From contig CANUEZ040000013.1 in assembly GCA_948099385.1 (NCBI GenBank), forward strand, positions 1,019,001 to 1,083,000: 64,000 nt of DNA, written 5' to 3'. The position numbers and the translations under genes were made by a program. Below the pieces are notes generated by a model, which worked only from the letters and a program-made list of their open reading frames with translations, did no database searches and had not been told where the DNA came from. Origin of the DNA: Fasciola hepatica. Taxonomy: Eukaryota; Platyhelminthes; Trematoda; Plagiorchiida; Fasciolidae. This document shows, one piece after another, positions 1-12,372 of this stretch. Numbering within the stretch: the stretch's first letter is position 1; each line of letters opens with the position of its first letter.

Positions 1-1209
1 AATAAGGACTGGATGTTGTATTCTGTCTGAACCAAGCAGAAGCTTTTTAAAAAGGCTAGTTGGTACGTAAGGCAGATCATAATGCAGTGAAACAAGTGGG
101 GTGTCAAAAAGAATTAGTTGGATTTTGGGAGTGAGTGGGAGAATAACAGTGAAGATGATAAAAATCTGTGGTACGCCACTGGAAAGAATGGTGATCGAAC
201 GCCAAATGCCATGTGGAATAAGCAGGCTGCTTGACAGGTCGAGAAATGTACATCGGTTAACAAAATGTTTTGGGCCGTTTGGTATATAATAGCTGAAAAA
301 TACAGATATAATAAAGTGGCGCACGTCAAACTGCAGAAGCAAAAGGATGGCAGAGAAAAAGGCTACGGAATAACTGGGGAAATCAGAACGAATAATATCT
401 GGGTCTTGTTGACGAAAGATGAACTACCAGTGGGGAGATGAGACCAGAAAGTCAAACGATATGGGGTTCAAAAGGGTGGCACTGGCTGTGGCTGGTCGCG
501 AGGGAAAGAAGATCTTCTTGTGAATGATCAGAAGGTAGAAAGAGATAGTTTGGAAGATTTACAGTTACTTGAGAAAATCGAGATGTCATTTGCCTTGACA
601 ACTGAAAAATGGTGAACCTACGGAGATGGAGCAGGGTGCGAGTCAACTTGTGGTACTTAAAGATGGCAACTTTAGTAGCCAGTAAGTAAAGTGGGGAATG
701 AGAAGAGTGAACAAATAATCTAATATAGAGTGGACCGATTATTTGATTCCAGTGCATGAGTGTCATGGCAATGGCAAAAAAATAGAGAAAAATATCCGGA
801 CAAGTAAACTTGTTATCGGGCTGAGGCCAGCAGACCAAACCAGACTCTTGGACCAGACCAGTTGGTTCTCACGGGGCTACTACCTCCGTGTTTCTTTTTT
901 ACTTCTTTTTCGTCCCTTTTCAGTCTGGGATCTAAAAAAGACCAGGGTTATGGCTCGGTCCCTTGTCAGAAGAGCAGCAACCCCACGGTTACGAACCGGG
1001 TCCTTGTTCAGACCTACCCCCAACCAAGTGGGTCTTTCGTATAACAGCTTTCGAGATAGGGGCTAATAAGGGAGGTTCGGGAGTTAGAGGGAAACACGAA
1101 ATGCATTGAAATGGAGTAGAGTGAAGAAGCGGGAGTGGAGGACGGCAGGTGTAAGGAAAACGATAAATGGAAGGATGAGGAAGGCACTGTGTCCAAACTT
1201 GCGCCGGTA
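1..1209. other. No gene recognised; purine-rich plus strand
   Basis: Short open frames occur on both strands, but none has a recognisable domain, and the longest (452-838, minus) reads as low-complexity hydrophobic sequence. The plus strand is visibly rich in A and G, which removes stop codons from the minus strand and creates chance open frames. I see no RNA gene or repeat. Confidence 0.5.
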
Positions 1210-1760
1210 TATTAGATTAGTTGGCCTCAGGAAATAAGTCGGACCGGCAACCGTCCAGACGGGCCTTAAACTGATCCAGCGTGCCTGCAGCTACCACCTC
1301 GGGTGGTAGACCGTTCCAAGCTTTGAGGAACCGCCAAGCAAAGATTTTGTTCTAACCCTCCTCGGAGCTTTGGTCTTGCCAGTTTGTACCCATGGTCCAT
1401 ATGTCGGAATGCCCTAGCTACCTCTACAATCGGCTTTCCGTGGCCAGATGGACCCTGATCTCTTTAAAGGCTCCTATGAGTACACCTCTAAGTTTTCTGC
1501 GCATTGAGGGAACAGGTCAAGTGCGGTAAACCTCTGTATGCGGCTTGTTCCCCGATTCTCCTGCGGTCCTTGCGAGCTGAAGCTGAACCCTTGCTGATAC
1601 TGCAGCGTCTCTTACCAGAGCAGGAGCCCACACTTGGACAAAATATTCGAGGTATGGTGTGACGATTCTTTTGTAGTGTGATGGCTGCATATGATCCTCT
1701 CGTGATGCAAATGTGCGTAATAGTAGACAAGTGGTGATAGAACAATGGGCCAAGAGAAGT
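1210..1760 (-). pseudogene. CR1-like LINE ORF2 C-terminal remnant
   Basis: Read on the minus strand across shifting frames, this is the C-terminal tail of a non-LTR retrotransposon reverse-transcriptase protein. From upstream to downstream I see a PYLEYFVQVWAP block near 1,650 (family form RPHLEYCVQAW), an YRTLDLFP-like block near 1,520, LRGVLIGAFK near 1,470, and AWNGLPPEVV then DQFKARLDGCRSDLF near 1,230-1,320, closing with a stop at about 1,220. These are the standard landmarks of the CR1/Jockey-type tail. At least three frame changes are needed to read it, so it is a 5'-truncated fossil. Family membership is firm; the clade is inferred. Confidence 0.72.
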
Positions 1761-4700
1761 TTACGTGGCGGATTTCGGAAGATTGACCTAGATAGCCTTG
1801 TGCCAGCAGGCAAATTGAGGGATGAACTGAGCGGAAGGGCTCCAAAGAGAACGAAAGCTAAATAAGAGCCCCATGAAGATTAGGAGAACTAAGCAACGAG
1901 CTTTCCGTAGAGGAGGATATTGATAATAAATGTGACCGTAAATTACAAAAAGGGTGGAAACGAAGGTTTCTGACATAATGAGCTTGGCTGGAGATGAGGT
2001 TGATAGGTGTTGGCGTGAGATACCAGAAGAGAAGGGAGGGAAATGCCGAGAATTAAACAGTGGGAATATACGAAGGCTATGAGTAAGATTTATGAGTAAG
2101 GAGTGGCAACTTTGGACTAGGAATACAAAACCCTCAGGACAGACTCCGGCAGAAGGAAAAATAAGCACCCTTCGTGCGCTGATAAAGTGGGGAACCGATA
2201 GGAATAAGGGTGAACAGTGGGGGTGCTTTGACAATGGAAAGCGATAAGAATGGTGGTAAGACTGCAGAGCTGGTGTGGGGGAGGCTTGCGATCCGCAACC
2301 AGAGCTGTAGGGTTTGGCTAACCGTGTGCTGGACACCCTCCTGGAATCACTTCACGAGGTGGACAGTGGTGGTGCGATCCGCCGGACTGATTGTGCCAGC
2401 ACATCATTAAAGATAATCAGCACTCCTGAAGTGCTTTGACCACAGAGGTGTGTCTGTTCCTGCTCCGCGCCATTGGGAAGGCACGAGTGCATGACGGTTG
2501 GTTTACCTGAAAAGCGCAGTTTAGAAGATGAATTTTTATAATGCGGAACAAGCGAACAGGTTAAGAAAAATCCCGGAGAGCAAAACCAGCAGTTGGGTGG
2601 CGGAAGCGCAAAAAATTGATGGCTAAAAGCGGGAAACTGAGTGGAAAGTGAAGCAAAACCAAGAGGAGTTTCAGACTGATACATCGGTAAATAGAAGAGC
2701 AGAATAGAAGTAGAACGCGGTCCGAGGGGTTCCCAGCTGAGAGGCAGTGGAGGGGGCCGCGGAAGTGTCAGAGCAGGTCTTGTAAGCAGTAAATCCCTGG
2801 AAACACCTAAGAGAGAACATAACACCAGGGCCCATTTGAAAATAGGAATCGTGCATCCGGTGAGGGTAATCGAAAGTAGGGCCTTCTGGGGGTCGTTCCG
2901 TTGGAGGGAGAACGTTAAGTAGAGAGAGGAATAAGGGCCGTTCTAAGGTTAAGTCGTAAACAGAGAAGAGAACAAGGGTGGGTGACTGCTGTAGTAAGTA
3001 TAGAGATGCGGATGAGAGATCAGGGTGTGATGCCATTCTGGAGAGATAAATCAATGAATACGAATTCCTAGGTTAGCAACATAGCGTTAGGGAGGATCTG
3101 GTGGATCGGAAATGCAGGCTTGAAAGTGCTTAAAAAGTTGATGCTGCGAACAGTGAGGGGTAGCTTTCCTGAGTCCTCTAGAATGAAGATCAGGAGGACG
3201 GGACCTGAAGCTGGGTTCTGACAATGGCACAAGAAAAGCAAGGGTGTGATGCCAAAGAGGAGTGAGAAAGCGGGCCGTCAAAGAAATATCTTTGGAAGCT
3301 TATGCTTGATAAAGGCCATCTTAAAGAGGGCAACTTGGTATAGTCTCCACAGACTAATTCATAAGGACTTAAAGCGGAGTTATCAGCTTTGGAGGTAAGT
3401 TAAGCTTGTGGGTAGGCCCATAGACCTTTTGATAGAATCAGACTAGACGTTCTTGAGGACCACAATAAGAGAAAGCGGCCGAAGGGTGGAGGTGAGCCTG
3501 GAATATTCTAAAGGTCATCTCACGTAGAAGGGAGATGCATGGATAGACCTCCGTCAAGTAGTACGAGGTATCGATTGGTCAGGACTAGGGTTCACATGGC
3601 CTTGGCGAGTTGGTGAAACCCGTGCACCAGGAGGTAAAAGAGGGCAAGAAGGGTGTGTCCCGGTGAGGCCGGAGGGGAGCAGATGGCGGTCAAGGGTAGT
3701 ATTGCCGGGGTGGTAAAGTGCATTTAAAGGGCGGGAGGAAACTTCGCCCGGCGAACAGTCTTGTAAGGCGTAAAGAGCGTCGAATGCCCAGAGAGGATGG
3801 GTCATCGGAAATGTCGGGCTAGGTGATGGATGATTGGTTAGGGCAGGATAAGTACACCTTTTTGATGCTGTCAGCAAAGAGGAATGGAAAGCCACGGCAA
3901 GTATAAGGGAGGCAATTGTTATAACTGAAGAATTAGGTCGGCCTGGGGGGCTTCCTTGGACAACTATAAGCGACGGGTTTGGCCGAAGACGAGCGGCCAT
4001 CAACCGTCATAGCCTGAAAACTGCGGGCCTCGCATGAAGATATTAGCGTCAGGAAGGGATCCATAAGGCTGCAAGAACGGACTTTAGCTACTGTGTTTGT
4101 GGGAATATAATCAAAGTCTTTAGACGTGTCCAGATTCCGGTCACTTACATGGGTGCCAGCATCATTTGTAGAGATAAAACTGGGGAAGTCCAGGGGCAGG
4201 GACAGCAAGAGAGAGAGTAAGAAATTCGTGTTGCTCAGGCCTCAGCAAGCCTTTGGTCAGGAGGCAGGTAACAGGATATTTGTTGTCTAATCTCTCCATG
4301 ATACAACCACCGGGCCTCGTCTAACGAGTCGATATTTATCAGGGCCACACTTCTAGCCCTTTACTAAAAGAGAGGAATGACGGAGGTTTCCCATCAGGGG
4401 AAATGGAAATGTGTGTTACTGAGCTCTTGAAGATAATGAGTATAGCAGGGAATATTTTGAAACACCTTGAGGGAGGAGAAAGAGCGAGAGGCAACCTGGA
4501 CCAGGCTCGGGCAAAAATATTGACACCGATCGGAGCGAGAAAGCGGGATCAAAAAAATGAGGCGGAGTTGAATGGGGGAATAGAGAGCGCAACAGAAACG
4601 GGGCTGTAAACGGAAGGTGAGGCAAAATGGGCATCAAAGGCTATAGAATTTACGACAAGCCTGCTAACTGTAGACGAACCGCACATGAGTAGAGCTATAA

Positions 4701-7700
4701 GACCTCTTACTACGTAGGTTCGAGGAGCAGCCAGTTTTTTTGGGAAGCGATGGAACTGTTAGCCCTTTGTACCTCGGAAAGTTCTGCCCTTCAAAGCAAC
4801 TATGAACTCATCTGGCTGAAGTGCGGGTAAGTCGTGAGTTCACGTGATCTTGTATAGGTGAGTTTCAGCTCTGCCGGCCTGTCCTCTGGAAGAAACATGG
4901 GCGTAATACCGTGCCAGTGGCGTGGAACAACACAAGAATAAGCGGCATTCGGGCAATGTTGGAGGTTGGATTGGAGGGAGTTGGCCACAACTTAGTGATC
5001 GGGTGAAAAGGAAAAATCCTCCCATTTAAGCAGGCGGACAATTGTAGGAGTGGCAGACCAGCTGCAGGAATGATAGGGAAAAGGCTGAAGGGAGTAGGTG
5101 GGTTGGGAAGGACGGCGCTGAACTAGTAAAAAAACCATTCGGTGGCCACCACCTGGGACGGTATTGGTTACTCAAATAGTAACATCGAGTAAGTTGCTCG
5201 GGCCGACCAAATGCACGAATTTGTTCCCCTGGTCGGGCTAGCTATATGTTGCTTACAGAAGGATCTGGTCACAGAGGCGGGAAGATAGCCACGATCAAAC
5301 TTCACTGTAGTTGAGGGAGGTTTGCTCACTAGCGCTGGTTAGGATAAAGCATTTGGCATAAACTTAGACGCCATCACGGGGCAGGACTGAAGAGCCCTGG
5401 AGAAGCAATGATAAGCAGCCATGTGAACAAGTTCTAGTGAGGTATTTTTGTGAACCGGGACTCAATTATTATTATTATTAAGTCGAAATTAGAAGTGCCA
5501 GTGACCTTGGGTTTTGGTTTTTCCAACAAATAATCCTGCGCTGACAAGAACCGGTGTAAACGAATTATTTGCTGAGGTGCTCGAGGAACTAATGTCAGGT
5601 GCAAGGCCTTCGGTATTGCTACGGCAATGAGCTTCGGATAGGCAACGGACAGGTTATCTACTGGGCGGGACCTGTACACAACAGGCAGGAAGGCGTGGGG
5701 GTGCAATGATTAGACCAAGTTAATTTTTAATATTGGAAGAGTGGAGTTAGGATGGAGGTGGCTAGGTTGGAAAGGAGGCCGGGGTTCTTAAGCGGTGTGG
5801 AAGCACTTACGTGAGGAGGAGAGGGACAAAAAGCAAGGAAACGGGATATAGGTCCGAACCTGGGAGCGGCCCTCATAAATTCATATGGTGGTCCGAAAAC
5901 AGACGGGAATTGATGAACAGGAGCTGGGTGAAGCGGCTGAGAGACGCTGGGACTGTCAGCTAGAGGGTGTGGGTATTGTAGGCGACAACGATATTAATGG
6001 TCAAAGTAGGTGGGTTAATATGAAATTGCATACTGTCAAGAAAGGCGAGGGAAAGCGAAGGTATGAAGGAAGGAGTATGAGGACGGATGGTACTAGAATG
6101 GCTGGGACAGTTAACCAGGCTACCAGGTTCGGTGGCTTGAGATTGAACAAAGAAAGTTGCAACTGCTCAGCTCTTACAAGGGCAGCAGCTAGGCTTCCAG
6201 GGCGCTGCACTGAGGAGTGAGGTTGGCTAGGTCCAGCGAGTAGCTTGCCAAAAGCAGCACTCATATGGGGTCTCGGTAGGGCTGAAAGGGGGTCTCAAAG
6301 TAAATTGGTGGGGATCACTGAGTTGTAGCTTGTCAGATTGTGCACCTTGTGGGGAGAAAGTGGATTCATTAGATTAAGAGCGACCGTTATCAGCACGTAG
6401 CAAAAGCTGGGTAGGCCGGCCTGGCCTAGTCCATCAAAGGCAGGGGGCTGAACCAATATGGACTTCTAATTTCGGAACTGAGGTTATGGACACAGGGCAA
6501 GTGGCAGTTTGGAGCACTAGTCTGGATGAAGTGGCTACTAGAGGCAGGGGTTGCTGGTGGGAAAGCTAGATGAGGCCGACGGCGAGGAAGTGATATCGGA
6601 GTTATGGTGGTGGTATATTTCGGCCGGGCCCGATACGTAACCATAAGACTCACGATAACACGATGTAATATTTACTGGTGGTCTAGAAAGATAATAATAA
6701 TGGTATATTTCTCGACCATGGTCGAGGCACAGGCGCAAAAGCATGATCATAGTGTACAACGTTACTCAAAACTATGAACTATACACGAAGTTTAAGAAAG
6801 CGAGTCAAAAACGCTAGAAGCGAAACAGTATAGCTGGGGATAGTTTGAATTGACAGAAATGATAATGGTTTGCGCGGCGAACACGGTTTGGTTTCGAATC
6901 CGAGTTGGTTGGTGGTGGCCCGTGGAAATACAAAATTTGTCGTGAAAATATAGCACCAAGGATGCGTTATAAACCAAAATGATGCAAGCTGTGGATAACT
7001 GAGGCCCATTGTGGTTCCATGAACGGAATAAATTATGAACATGAAGAGATGAAGGAAATGAACGGGAGTACACTCGTAAACTTTGGTGAATATGAGGAGA
7101 ACGGCTCTCTTTGAAGACGACCGTGGCCCGGAATGACGGATATTCTCGGTCTCAATAAACGGAGTGCGTCATGAAACTGGGAGATATGAACAAACTGTGT
7201 GGAAGTGGACTAGGAAACGTTGATGAATGTGGAGGAAACAGCAATCCATATAAAAGGTGAGTTTAGGTTGAGGATCAATAACCTGTATCATTCAGAAAAA
7301 AGAGAGCGCAACTTGAAGGCCTTAAATTATAGAAGAACCAATTTCAAGCCGGATAACGGTCGAAAGAAAAATGAAATTTTGCAAGAGAAAACTGAGTGAA
7401 AAACCTCCGCGTAGGCTCGCGCCTTATTGTTCCATTAAGCTAACAAAAATATACTGGCTTATTGATTCGCAGTGATATTCGTCGTCATTATTGGGAACCA
7501 CGGATGGGGGGGGATAAGTGGACTTGCGTTCGGATGGCGTTTCGAAGTGTATTGAGGAAAAAATTCTTGTGTTGCTTGTTCTGGCTCTGTCGTTGGACTG
7601 CTTCACATGAGACCAGGGTGATGTGCAGCATCCCGTGGGTATGGTTCATCAGGCGGTGTCAGTCAATCAGTAGAAGGTAGCTTGTGAACTGTTATTTGTG

Positions 7701-9965
7701 AAGACTCCAGCAGTGACATCAGTAGTAGAGGTGTTGCATCAGAAGACGCCTATCAATCTACTGGTAAGCAGCTGGGAGCGTTTTAGGTCGTGTGGCTCGA
7801 TTGCAATCCCATTTGGTATGAAAGATTCCATTTAGGTCCCTGTCGGTACGGGTGAGGTGTGAACCTTGGTCGTCGAAAGTAAAGCCCGAGAGAGTGGGCG
7901 ACGACAAACCTGAAATAAATGATGTTAGCAGTCTGGATGTGGTTTCAGCTGAGTTATGATAATAAATGGCTGCAATTATTAATGAACTGGTTGGGTTTAT
8001 GTGGGCCATCGGTAACAAATTTCATATTGTGGTCTGGGTTTCAATTCGAGAGTTTAAGTAACGTAGGGTTGCAACGGGTTGACAAGTACTACTACAGGCT
8101 TGCAAGATAGCGTAAACCGGGTGGGCTGTTGCTTCGGCATTTGAAAGGATAAATGGTTTGCACACAATTAGAAGTTCTGAAGAGCAATTAAGTGAGAATG
8201 CAGAAAGAACCACTAGGGCATCTTTGGTGATGAGTTGGAGAAAATTGTTATCATGCACAGAAACGTGGACGTACGTTAGTCTGTGCTCCTACTCGGCAGT
8301 GTCGGCCTACTGGGAATAAACTAGTGAGCAGGGAATTCTCATGACGTGGTGGTTGCATGAATACCACATTTGTTATAAAAGTGAGGAAAGATAGTTAGTA
8401 GGGAATGGAAAATATAAACGGTTCTCCTTGTTCACTTTTTGTAGACTCAAGTGAGGCAGGTGTTGGTCATCTGTTGTCTCTATATGTTATCCATGTCAGT
8501 GGGCTTAAGGTCCAGGCTGCGGTAGTGAGTGTAGTTGGCAGAAGGCTGTGGTTACTGTTAGGTGGGGTTGTAAACCTAAGCGTGGCTTGGAAGCTAAGAC
8601 ATCGAGAAGGCCGCTTTCCAAGAAAGATGGCGGAAGATGGAGGGGTATGGATGAAAAAGGTGACCGGTTTCCACTATGTTCTTTTCTCTTTTTCTCCTTT
8701 TACGGGCTTCACCGCGGTTGCAGTTATTTGTCAGGTACGTCTACACGCTGTCCGGGTCAATGGGTTGAAAGCCGGGACTATGGTAGCGATTGTATTTGAC
8801 GTTGACATGCATGCTAGGTGCACTTAGGGAGGGCATGGGGTGGTTGAAACTTGGAGCCGGGGGTGGGTATGCTTGTGTGGAGAGTCCAGTGCGCTGTCAC
8901 GCCAGCCATTCTCGTGCGTGAAAACCAAAAACTTGTCGAGTGAAGAAGGGCGATGTGGGCTTTCCCCTCTCGCTGGATCAGGTCTGAGCTGATGGGAGCC
9001 ATACCCATAGATGAAGGTTGCCCAATTCCTTCACAGCCCGATGTCAGTGGTATTTGGAGATCAAATCGATTCCACGAGGTCTTCTTTGTTTCCACTGTTC
9101 TTTTTCAGGTTATATTTTTTTGTTTCCTAACAGAGGGGTGGTTGAGTCCATATAGGAACTTTCCATAGCCCCTCGGCCCGATTGTAATTTTATGCGTATT
9201 TGTCTTTTTTGGCAACTGCTGGTGGTGGTCTGTTTTCCCCACCTTCGGACGACGCTATAGCATGGGTGCCGTTGACATCAGAGGTTTCGCTAGCTTGGGC
9301 TGGGAAAATGCAGAGTGGGACTGTGCAAACACATGCAGTAGAAAAAATAACGTTGTAAAGCACAAGCTAGCATACGTGTAGCAGTCTCATACAGCGCCAG
9401 GCCATGCCTTAGACCATCAGAGACCTTTCCGGGCTAGCTGGTGTAGATGAGTTTAGCTCTGCTGATGGGAAATAGTGTGGTGTATAACAGGGAATATGAT
9501 AGTAGTTGGTGGATGGTGGTTACAGAGATGAGGAGAGAGGACAGGCCACCTAGTAGGTACTGGCAGGTAGGCTTCTGGGATAAGAGGTTCTGGAACGAGA
9601 TGATTAAGAAAAGCGAAATGAGGCCGGACATAAAACCCAGGCGGGTGGTGGCAGCCAAAATGAACGGGAAAGGAGTGAAAAGATCAAGTAAGGTGGTAGA
9701 CGGCGGAACTCAGTGTCCTAGGGTCCAAAGTCACATATCTGTTTGCTGCAGAGACATATGGGGCTAAGAAACTCAGACTGGCTGGCAATAGAACACGAAC
9801 ATTGACCAAAATTAGGATAACCGGCAAGAATTAAGCTAGGTATAGTTACAAAAGTCAGCAAACTGTAGCTACCGTAGTATGGATTGTATGCGATATAACG
9901 TAAAAGGAAATAGTTGCCATGGCTTTTGTCATCGGGCAAGAAATGAAAAATCTAGTGCAGTAATC
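1761..9965. other. No gene recognised; long purine-rich block
   Basis: About 8.2 kb with many short open frames, none of which I recognise. The plus strand stays A/G-rich almost throughout, apart from a more balanced stretch at about 8.4-9.2 kb. A frame at 8,405-8,827 (plus, 140 codons) is the longest plus-strand frame in this block but shows no motif. Sequence just left of 9,966 may be the remaining 3' untranslated end of LINE-A, displaced by Gypsy-1; I could not confirm this. Confidence 0.5.
5465..5480. repeat. (ATT)5 microsatellite
   Basis: Short perfect trinucleotide run of ATT, five units plus one base, in otherwise unannotated sequence. Confidence 0.85.
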
Positions 9966-10509
9966 TGTAGCGTACTACTCTGTCTATGTGGTACACTAAA
10001 TTATTGTCAACAATATCTAAGACGACACTAGCAAACTAAGATGGGCGGAGGAGCGTGCGGTGATAAAAAGGCCAAAATGGTATGTACATTAAGAATTAAA
10101 AATGAAACAATAGGTGTGACTCAAACTCACAGTTGTTCAGTGTTCTTGTGATCAGGAAATGAGCGTCAAAGAGCCAATATCCGCCAATGTCTTCAGTTCA
10201 GTTCGGTCTGACAGCCATCCGTTGGACAGAACAGGATGGTATTGAGCGAAGTGCCAAGAAACGCCGTTGAAGCTTCTAAAATGTTTTGTTTCACACAGTT
10301 AGTTCCGACCGATATGATTCCAAGACACTCAAAACCAGAAGATGAGATCGAGCCAGAGTAAAAGATTTATTTACAGCCTTTTTGTATTGCGCGGTGGTGA
10401 CGACCAAAAGGTGTGTGTTTTTACATTAAAACGTCGGTACAACAAAGGAGTGTCGCACCAAGGGACGTTGAAAATCATGGAAAAAGTCGGAAATGTACAG
10501 GTACCTACA
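9966..10509 (-). repeat. Gypsy-1 3' LTR
   Basis: 544 bp, starts TGTAGCGTAC and ends GGTACCTACA on the plus strand, so it has canonical TG...CA ends. It matches the copy at 14,734-15,277 along its full length. A minus-strand AATAAA (plus 10,366-10,371) could be the polyadenylation signal. Confidence 0.95.
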
Positions 10510-10522
10510 CAACTCCCCCGCC
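10510..10522 (-). other. Gypsy-1 polypurine tract
   Basis: On the minus strand, GGCGGGGGAGTTG directly abuts the 3' LTR. This is the expected place for the purine primer of plus-strand DNA synthesis. It has one T pair near the LTR edge. Confidence 0.65.
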
Positions 10523-10593
10523 AGAGCGTTTGTTCTACAAAATAAACGCTCGATAGAAAAATAGAAAGAAAAAACGGTTAGCGAAAGAAAACG

Positions 10594-12372
10594 TCAATTA
10601 ACAAAGTCTTGAAATCTGACAGGATGTCGAACGTTTCTGCCGGAACGGCGGGTTACCAGGGAAGGTTTTTGCTGTGGTGGTGCTGGCGGGTGTGGTGTAG
10701 TGTCTGGTGTGATGATAGAGTTTGGATCATCAACAGGAATTGTTGGTGGTGTGTCTGTGGATGGTGATGGTGTCGGTGTTGTTGGTGATGGAGGTGTATC
10801 AAAATGCGCGGGTTTCAGTCTGTCAATGGAAACTGTGTCTGGCTTATCGGCTTTTTGAACCACGAAATATTTGTCTGTGCGACTAAGCACTTTAAATGGA
10901 CCATCATACGGTGGTATGAGTGGTTTGCGAACAGCATCGTTACGAATAAAAACGAAAGGTGACGTATATAGATCATTATGTACAAAAACGTGTGTGGATG
11001 ACGAGCGAGTGGGTGTTGGACGTAGATGTGACATACGGTCTTTGAGTTGTTGGACAAATTGGGATGGGTTAGGACTGGCATCGGTGCTAGGTTGAACATA
11101 CTCACCTGGAAGGCATATGGTGGTACCGAAAACGAGCTCAGCCGACGTGCTGTGGAGGTCGTCTTTGACTGATGACCGCAGACCTAAGAGAACTAGTGGC
11201 AGGTTGTCGCTCCAGTTATTGGGGTTTGGCTGTGATATCAGTGCTGCTTTAAGTTGACGGTGTAGGCGCTCTACCATGCCATTGGACGAAGGATGGTATG
11301 CGGTTGTTGTGATGTGTTTACAGCCAAGCAGTTTAGTGAACTCACGAAACAAAGTCGACTGGAATTGGCTGCCACGGTCTGTGGTGACGGTAGACGGTAC
11401 ACCAAATGTAGCAATCCAGTGCTGGAGTAGTACTTTCGCAATATTTTCTGCCGAGGTGTCGGAAATGGGTACTGCCACTGGCCAGCGTGTGAAACGATCA
11501 ACAACGGTTAATAAGTGGGTATGTCCATTTGATGGTGGTAGTGGACCAACAAGATCGACGTGAATATGTGTGAAACGGACGTCGGGAACGGTAAACGTAC
11601 TGGGAGGAGAAAAAGTGTGGCGGTGGACTTTGTTTCTCTGACATTGTAAACACTGTTTAGTCCATAATGCAATGTCAGAATTCATATTGGGCCAAACAAA
11701 TCTGGCAGAAATGAGTTTGCGAGATGCACGGATACCAGGATGGGAACGAGAATGAAAATGATCGAAAACGATCTTCCTGTAGCAGGTTGGAACGAGAGGA
11801 CGAGGGTTACCTGTAGACCAGTCACATAGGACTGTGCCATCGGCTAAAGGTAGGGAAGAATCCTTGAGCTGGAGTGTGGAGGATGTGCGCAGTTCGAGCA
11901 AGGATGGATCATCATGCTGGAGATTTGCCAGTTCCGTAAGATCGAATTTAGTCTGCACCGTGTTGATGTCAGGTCTGGATAATGCATCAGCCACAACATT
12001 ATCAACTCCATGCACGTAGCGGATGTTTGTTGTGAACTGGGAAATATAATCCAAATAGCGGATATCTCTGGGTGAATGTCGGTCAGGCTTGGCATGAAGT
12101 GCGTGTGTCAGGGGTTTGTGGTCAGTGTGCACACGAAATTGTCGTCCTTCCAAAAGGTGGCGGAAATGACGGATAGACAAGTAAATGGCTAGGAGTTCGC
12201 GAGAAAATGTGCTGTATTTTGTCTGTGCCGCCTGGAGTTTTTGCGAGAAGAACGCTAAGGGCTGTAACTGGTTGTCCACTATTTGGTGAAGCACTGCACC
12301 GACTGCAGTATTTGATGCATCAGTCGTTAGGACTAACTCAGTATTTGGATCTGAATGTGGATGGTGCAGCAT
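10594..12372 (-). CDS. pol: Gypsy-1 pol, RNase H and integrase part (frame 2)
   Basis: 592 codons forming the second half of the polyprotein: RNase H and integrase. The RNase H begins with [15 protein letters not shown]. The integrase has a zinc-binding HHCC module (HSRSHPG...CLQCQ), then the catalytic core with HVDLVGPL (first D), TDRGSQF (second D) and [13 protein letters not shown] (E). A GPF chromosome-binding-type module ([10 protein letters not shown]) and a proline/threonine-rich tail follow. The upstream RT frame runs into this one only across a one-base change in a run of seven A (plus 12,391-12,397). The first ATG at 12,372 is therefore internal to the ancestral protein and not a real start. 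The protein would act in the virus-like particle and nucleus. Confidence 0.93.
   Translation of the reverse strand: MLHHPHSDPNTELVLTTDASNTAVGAVLHQIVDNQLQPLAFFSQKLQAAQTKYSTFSRELLAIYLSIRHFRHLLEGRQFRVHTDHKPLTHALHAKPDRHSPRDIRYLDYISQFTTNIRYVHGVDNVVADALSRPDINTVQTKFDLTELANLQHDDPSLLELRTSSTLQLKDSSLPLADGTVLCDWSTGNPRPLVPTCYRKIVFDHFHSRSHPGIRASRKLISARFVWPNMNSDIALWTKQCLQCQRNKVHRHTFSPPSTFTVPDVRFTHIHVDLVGPLPPSNGHTHLLTVVDRFTRWPVAVPISDTSAENIAKVLLQHWIATFGVPSTVTTDRGSQFQSTLFREFTKLLGCKHITTTAYHPSSNGMVERLHRQLKAALISQPNPNNWSDNLPLVLLGLRSSVKDDLHSTSAELVFGTTICLPGEYVQPSTDASPNPSQFVQQLKDRMSHLRPTPTRSSSTHVFVHNDLYTSPFVFIRNDAVRKPLIPPYDGPFKVLSRTDKYFVVQKADKPDTVSIDRLKPAHFDTPPSPTTPTPSPSTDTPPTIPVDDPNSIITPDTTPHPPAPPQQKPSLVTRRSGRNVRHPVRFQDFVN

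Noticed and set aside
452..838. 128-codon minus-strand frame in the purine-rich block
   Set aside because: No domain, no signal of codon constraint; purine-rich opposite strand makes stop codons rare.
8405..8827. 140-codon plus-strand frame with hydrophobic stretches
   Set aside because: No family resemblance, and an overlapping frame in another register is equally open; not enough to call a gene.
10342..10545. 67-codon frame repeated almost exactly at 15,110-15,322
   Set aside because: Both lie in the Gypsy-1 LTRs on the non-coding strand; the repetition reflects the LTR, not a gene.
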